From Deltaproteobacteria bacterium (GTDB lineage Bacteria; Desulfobacterota; Desulfobacteria; Desulfobacterales; UBA11574), in NCBI GenBank assembly GCA_019313505.1, contig JAFDBA010000029.1, positions 1 to 16,686 on the forward strand: DNA of 16,686 nucleotides. The letters run 5' to 3'. The notes under the pieces are model-generated. The model saw only the letters and a program-made list of their open reading frames with translations. It ran no database searches and was not told where the DNA came from. This document shows, one piece after another, positions 14,650-16,686 of the stretch (positions within the stretch are counted from its first letter, which is position 1; each line of letters opens with the position of its first letter). Both the position numbers and the translations under genes were made by a program.

Positions 14650-16050
14650 TTATTGGTCGATTTCATATTGTTTCATTTTCCTCCAGAGGGTACTCCTTCC
14701 CCAGCCCAGAAGATCGGCAGTCTTACTGCGTCGTCCCCCGGTCTTAAGCAGCGCATCCAAAATCAATTTTCTTTCCATAGCCCCCCACGTCTGCTCCGTC
14801 CCAGGCAATGTATATTCATCCAGTCCTGCTTGAATTAGGGGTGACACCTGTTCTTTGATCATCGGTTTCATTTCCACAAGATATGCCGGCAAGTGATGGG
14901 GTTGAATTTTCTCCTCCTGGCAAACATTAACGGCATATTCACTGATATTTCTCAGTTCCCTCACATTGCCCGGATATTGGTAGCCTCTCAAAATCTCAAG
15001 AGCTTTGTTTGAAAATCCTTTAATTTTTTTTCTGAAGCGGGAGGTTAAACTGTTCAGAAAGTGATCGAGAAGCAACCGTGTGTCGCCCTGGCGTTCACGC
15101 AAGGGCGGCAGATGGATTCGGACCACATTAAGTCGAAAAAGGAGATCTTCTCGGAAACGTTCTGTCTGTACCATCTGTTCGAGGTTACGATGGGTGGCGG
15201 CAATTATTCTCACATTGGCCTGAAAACCTTTGGTGCCGCCCAAAGGATAAACCATCTGGTCATCGAGAAAAGTGAGTAATTTGACCTGCAGCGAAAGCGG
15301 AAGGTCTCCAATTTCCGTAAGGTAAAGTGTGCCATTATGTGCCAGGCGAAAGCGCCCGGGTTTGTTTTCCACTGCACCGGTGAAAGCCCCTTTTCTGTGG
15401 CCGAAAAGTTCTGATTCCAGCAGGGTTTCGGGCAGCGCTCCGCAATTGACTTTGACAAAAGGTCCTTTGGCCCGGTTCGAAGCCTGATGGATCGCTTCCG
15501 CTGCCAAATCTTTTCCTGTTCCGGTTTCACCGGTTATCAAAATCGACGAATCGCTTTGTGCAAAAACAGGAAGAATTTGAAAAATTTTCTCCATTTGCGG
15601 GCTCCGACCGATTAGATGCGCAAAGCTGTAGGCATGACTTTTCTGAGAATCAAGTTTTATGATGGGTCGCATATCTTCTACTGTTTCAAGAAAACCCACG
15701 ACTTTACGGTCAGGATCTTTTAGTAATGCCAGATTAATGCGCACGGGAATCAAATTACGATCCCGGTTGATCAGATCGCTTTCCATACACACAGGTTTGG
15801 ATTCTTGCTGCATGTTCAGGGCCGGACAACCCTTAATACACATCTTGCTTCGAAGGATGTGGTAGCAGGGAACCCCGGTGGCTTCCTCCTGAGAAAAGCC
15901 GGTAAGAGATTCAAAAGCTCGATTTAACAACATGATTCTGCGATCCATATTAAGCACGATAATACCAAGAGGAATTTCATCAATCAGGGAACGCAAATCT
16001 ATAGGAAAGTTAAAAAGCGGATTGATTCGTGATTGTTGTGAAGTATCCAA
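14650..16050 (-). CDS. PAS-containing sigma-54-dependent activator (PAS-AAA-Fis), Walker B atypical
   Basis: The 466-residue protein lacks a receiver. It has a PAS domain at about 18-128 with cysteines at 62, 71, 75 and 88 (PCYHILRSKMCIKGCP, 61-76). The AAA+ domain (about 146-375) has Walker A GETGTGKD (174-181) and the sigma-54 loop GAFTGA (221-226). Walker B reads TLYLTEIGD, with Thr245 where Asp is expected. The FREDLLFRL and GNVREL motifs are normal. A Fis-type helix-turn-helix lies at about 437-462. The start is a TTG at 16050, just after an in-frame stop and without a good ribosome binding site. No ATG occurs before residue 35, inside PAS, so the start is uncertain. It is the first gene of block A and a candidate activator of the nearby sigma-54 promoter. 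Confidence 0.93.
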   Translation of the reverse strand: MDTSQQSRINPLFNFPIDLRSLIDEIPLGIIVLNMDRRIMLLNRAFESLTGFSQEEATGVPCYHILRSKMCIKGCPALNMQQESKPVCMESDLINRDRNLIPVRINLALLKDPDRKVVGFLETVEDMRPIIKLDSQKSHAYSFAHLIGRSPQMEKIFQILPVFAQSDSSILITGETGTGKDLAAEAIHQASNRAKGPFVKVNCGALPETLLESELFGHRKGAFTGAVENKPGRFRLAHNGTLYLTEIGDLPLSLQVKLLTFLDDQMVYPLGGTKGFQANVRIIAATHRNLEQMVQTERFREDLLFRLNVVRIHLPPLRERQGDTRLLLDHFLNSLTSRFRKKIKGFSNKALEILRGYQYPGNVRELRNISEYAVNVCQEEKIQPHHLPAYLVEMKPMIKEQVSPLIQAGLDEYTLPGTEQTWGAMERKLILDALLKTGGRRSKTADLLGWGRSTLWRKMKQYEIDQ

Positions 16051-16083
16051 TATATTATTTCAGATTTTTATAAATAAATTTTT

Positions 16084-16313
16084 TGTAACAGTTTACGGTT
16101 CAAATTTGTAATGTGAACCTCTGAACCCTGTTACGATATTTTTTATTTATGTTTATCATAGAGGAGAAAACTTGTAAACCAACATTAAGCTATAATGTTA
16201 CCTCTGACCATTAACCATGATCTAATAATCAATAATCAATTGTTAATTATTAATTATTAACCGTTATTTATTAATTATTATTTCCTGAGCCTCTGAACCC
16301 ATAAACAGTTACA
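16084..16313. repeat. Inverted-repeat-bounded intergenic element, copy 2 (MITE-like)
   Basis: This element occupies most of the 395-base divergent gap 16051-16445. Its left end (TGTAACAG...GGTTCA, 16084-16102) is the reverse complement of its right end (TGAACC...CAGTTACA, 16294-16313) apart from a few positions. An extra internal copy ends at 16134 and pairs with the left end (GTAACAG with CTGTTAC). The centre (about 16221-16283) is very AT-rich and built of TTAATTATTAATT-like and AATAATC repeats. No coding frame is visible. The ends resemble those of 7637-7877, and both copies follow a T-run. It separates the two divergent promoters. Confidence 0.62.
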
Positions 16314-16319
16314 TTTAAC

Positions 16320-16348
16320 TTGACCCCACATAGAAAAAAAAGTATATT
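16320..16348 (+). promoter_or_regulatory. Sigma-70-type promoter of the SulP gene
   Basis: TTGACC (16320-16325) and TATATT (16343-16348) are separated by exactly 17 bases. The -35 matches TTGACA in five of six positions and the -10 matches TATAAT in five. The start would be near 16355, leaving a leader of about 90 bases before the ATG at 16446. The -35 box begins only seven bases after the right end of the repeat element. Confidence 0.7.
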
Positions 16349-16445
16349 CGTGCGCTCAGTCGATGCCGGTGCGATTTACAGTATATTTGTTCAGACATGT
16401 GAAATAACACTCAAAAGAAACCATTCTTAATATGAGGTGCTGTTG

Positions 16446-16686
16446 ATGCTGGTCAAAATTTTTCCCTTTATTAGCTGGTTTAAGAATTACAGCCTTAATG
16501 CTTTTAGAGTCGATGCTATTTCGGGGTTGACGGTAGCCCTTGTGCTCATTCCTCAGTCCATGGCTTACGCCCAACTGGCGGGGCTGCCTGCCTATTACGG
16601 CCTATACGCCTCTTTTTTGCCGCCAATGATAGCTTCCCTGTTCGGTTCAAGCCGCCAATTGGCCACCGGGCCGGTGGCAGTGGTTT
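16446..16686 (+). CDS. SulP-family anion (sulfate/bicarbonate) transporter, N-terminal part
   Basis: Only the first 80 residues are in the window and the frame is open at the right edge. They carry the SulP signature: DAISGLTVALVLIPQSMAYA (23-42), then LAGLPAYYGLYASFLPP, then a GSSRQLATGPVAVV segment. SulP proteins are inner-membrane anion transporters with a C-terminal STAS domain, which is beyond the window. Their substrates include sulfate and bicarbonate. GAGGTG lies eight bases before the ATG at 16446, and a good sigma-70 promoter stands upstream. It is the only plus-strand gene, divergent from the block A operon. Its position next to a locus with a DASS transporter suggests shared anion physiology (inference). 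Confidence 0.92.
   Translation, partial: MLVKIFPFISWFKNYSLNAFRVDAISGLTVALVLIPQSMAYAQLAGLPAYYGLYASFLPPMIASLFGSSRQLATGPVAVV

Noticed and set aside
16221..16283. AT-rich repeats considered as a CRISPR array or replication origin
   Set aside because: The units are short, irregular and lack uniform spacers. No DnaA-box cluster or origin-associated gene was noticed nearby.

Overview
The window is almost entirely signal transduction genes. It reads like an accessory or regulatory island of a Desulfobacterota (sulfate-reducer type) bacterium, with moderate GC by eye. This assignment is inference. It rests on the density of two-component genes, the sigma-54 activators with a near-perfect sigma-54 promoter, the DIMCO-type small protein, and two transporter families (DASS/SLC13 and SulP) that both occur as sulfate-uptake candidates in sulfate reducers. 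No rRNA, tRNA, CRISPR or transposase gene was seen.

All genes but the last are on the minus strand, so transcription runs right to left. Block A (16050 to 11466) has five tightly packed genes: a PAS-type sigma-54 activator, a DIMCO (NifX/NifB-like) small protein, a dCache histidine kinase, a stand-alone receiver, and a histidine-kinase-like protein that keeps its phospho-acceptor His but has lost its ATP-binding motifs. Block B (11243 to 7884) follows a strong sigma-54 promoter (11336-11352). It encodes a degenerate receiver, a receiver, a DASS-family transporter with altered SNT signatures, and two more receivers. None of these receivers has an output domain. Block C (7551 to 4656) is a membrane histidine kinase overlapping an NtrC-type regulator. 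Block D (4388 to 2838) is a receiver fused to two CBS domains plus a cytidylate-kinase-like protein, with a weaker sigma-54-like site upstream. Block E (2653 to 403) is a CHASE-like HisKA_3 kinase overlapping a NarL/LuxR-type regulator. A small Cys-containing gene runs off the left edge. On the plus strand at the right edge a SulP-family anion transporter begins (16446), with a good sigma-70 promoter.

Two intergenic spaces (7637-7877 and 16084-16313) hold related elements of about 230-240 bp bounded by inverted repeats ending in GTTACA. They look like a non-coding repeat family.

Working model (inference): block A resembles a Spo0/ChpT-like phosphorelay in gene order, kinase then receiver then His-phosphotransferase without kinase activity. 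The phosphoryl group could pass to the stand-alone receivers that flank the DASS transporter. The sigma-54 activators would drive block B. The system may couple anion (possibly sulfate or dicarboxylate) transport to an extracytoplasmic ligand and to a redox signal sensed by the Cys-rich PAS domain.
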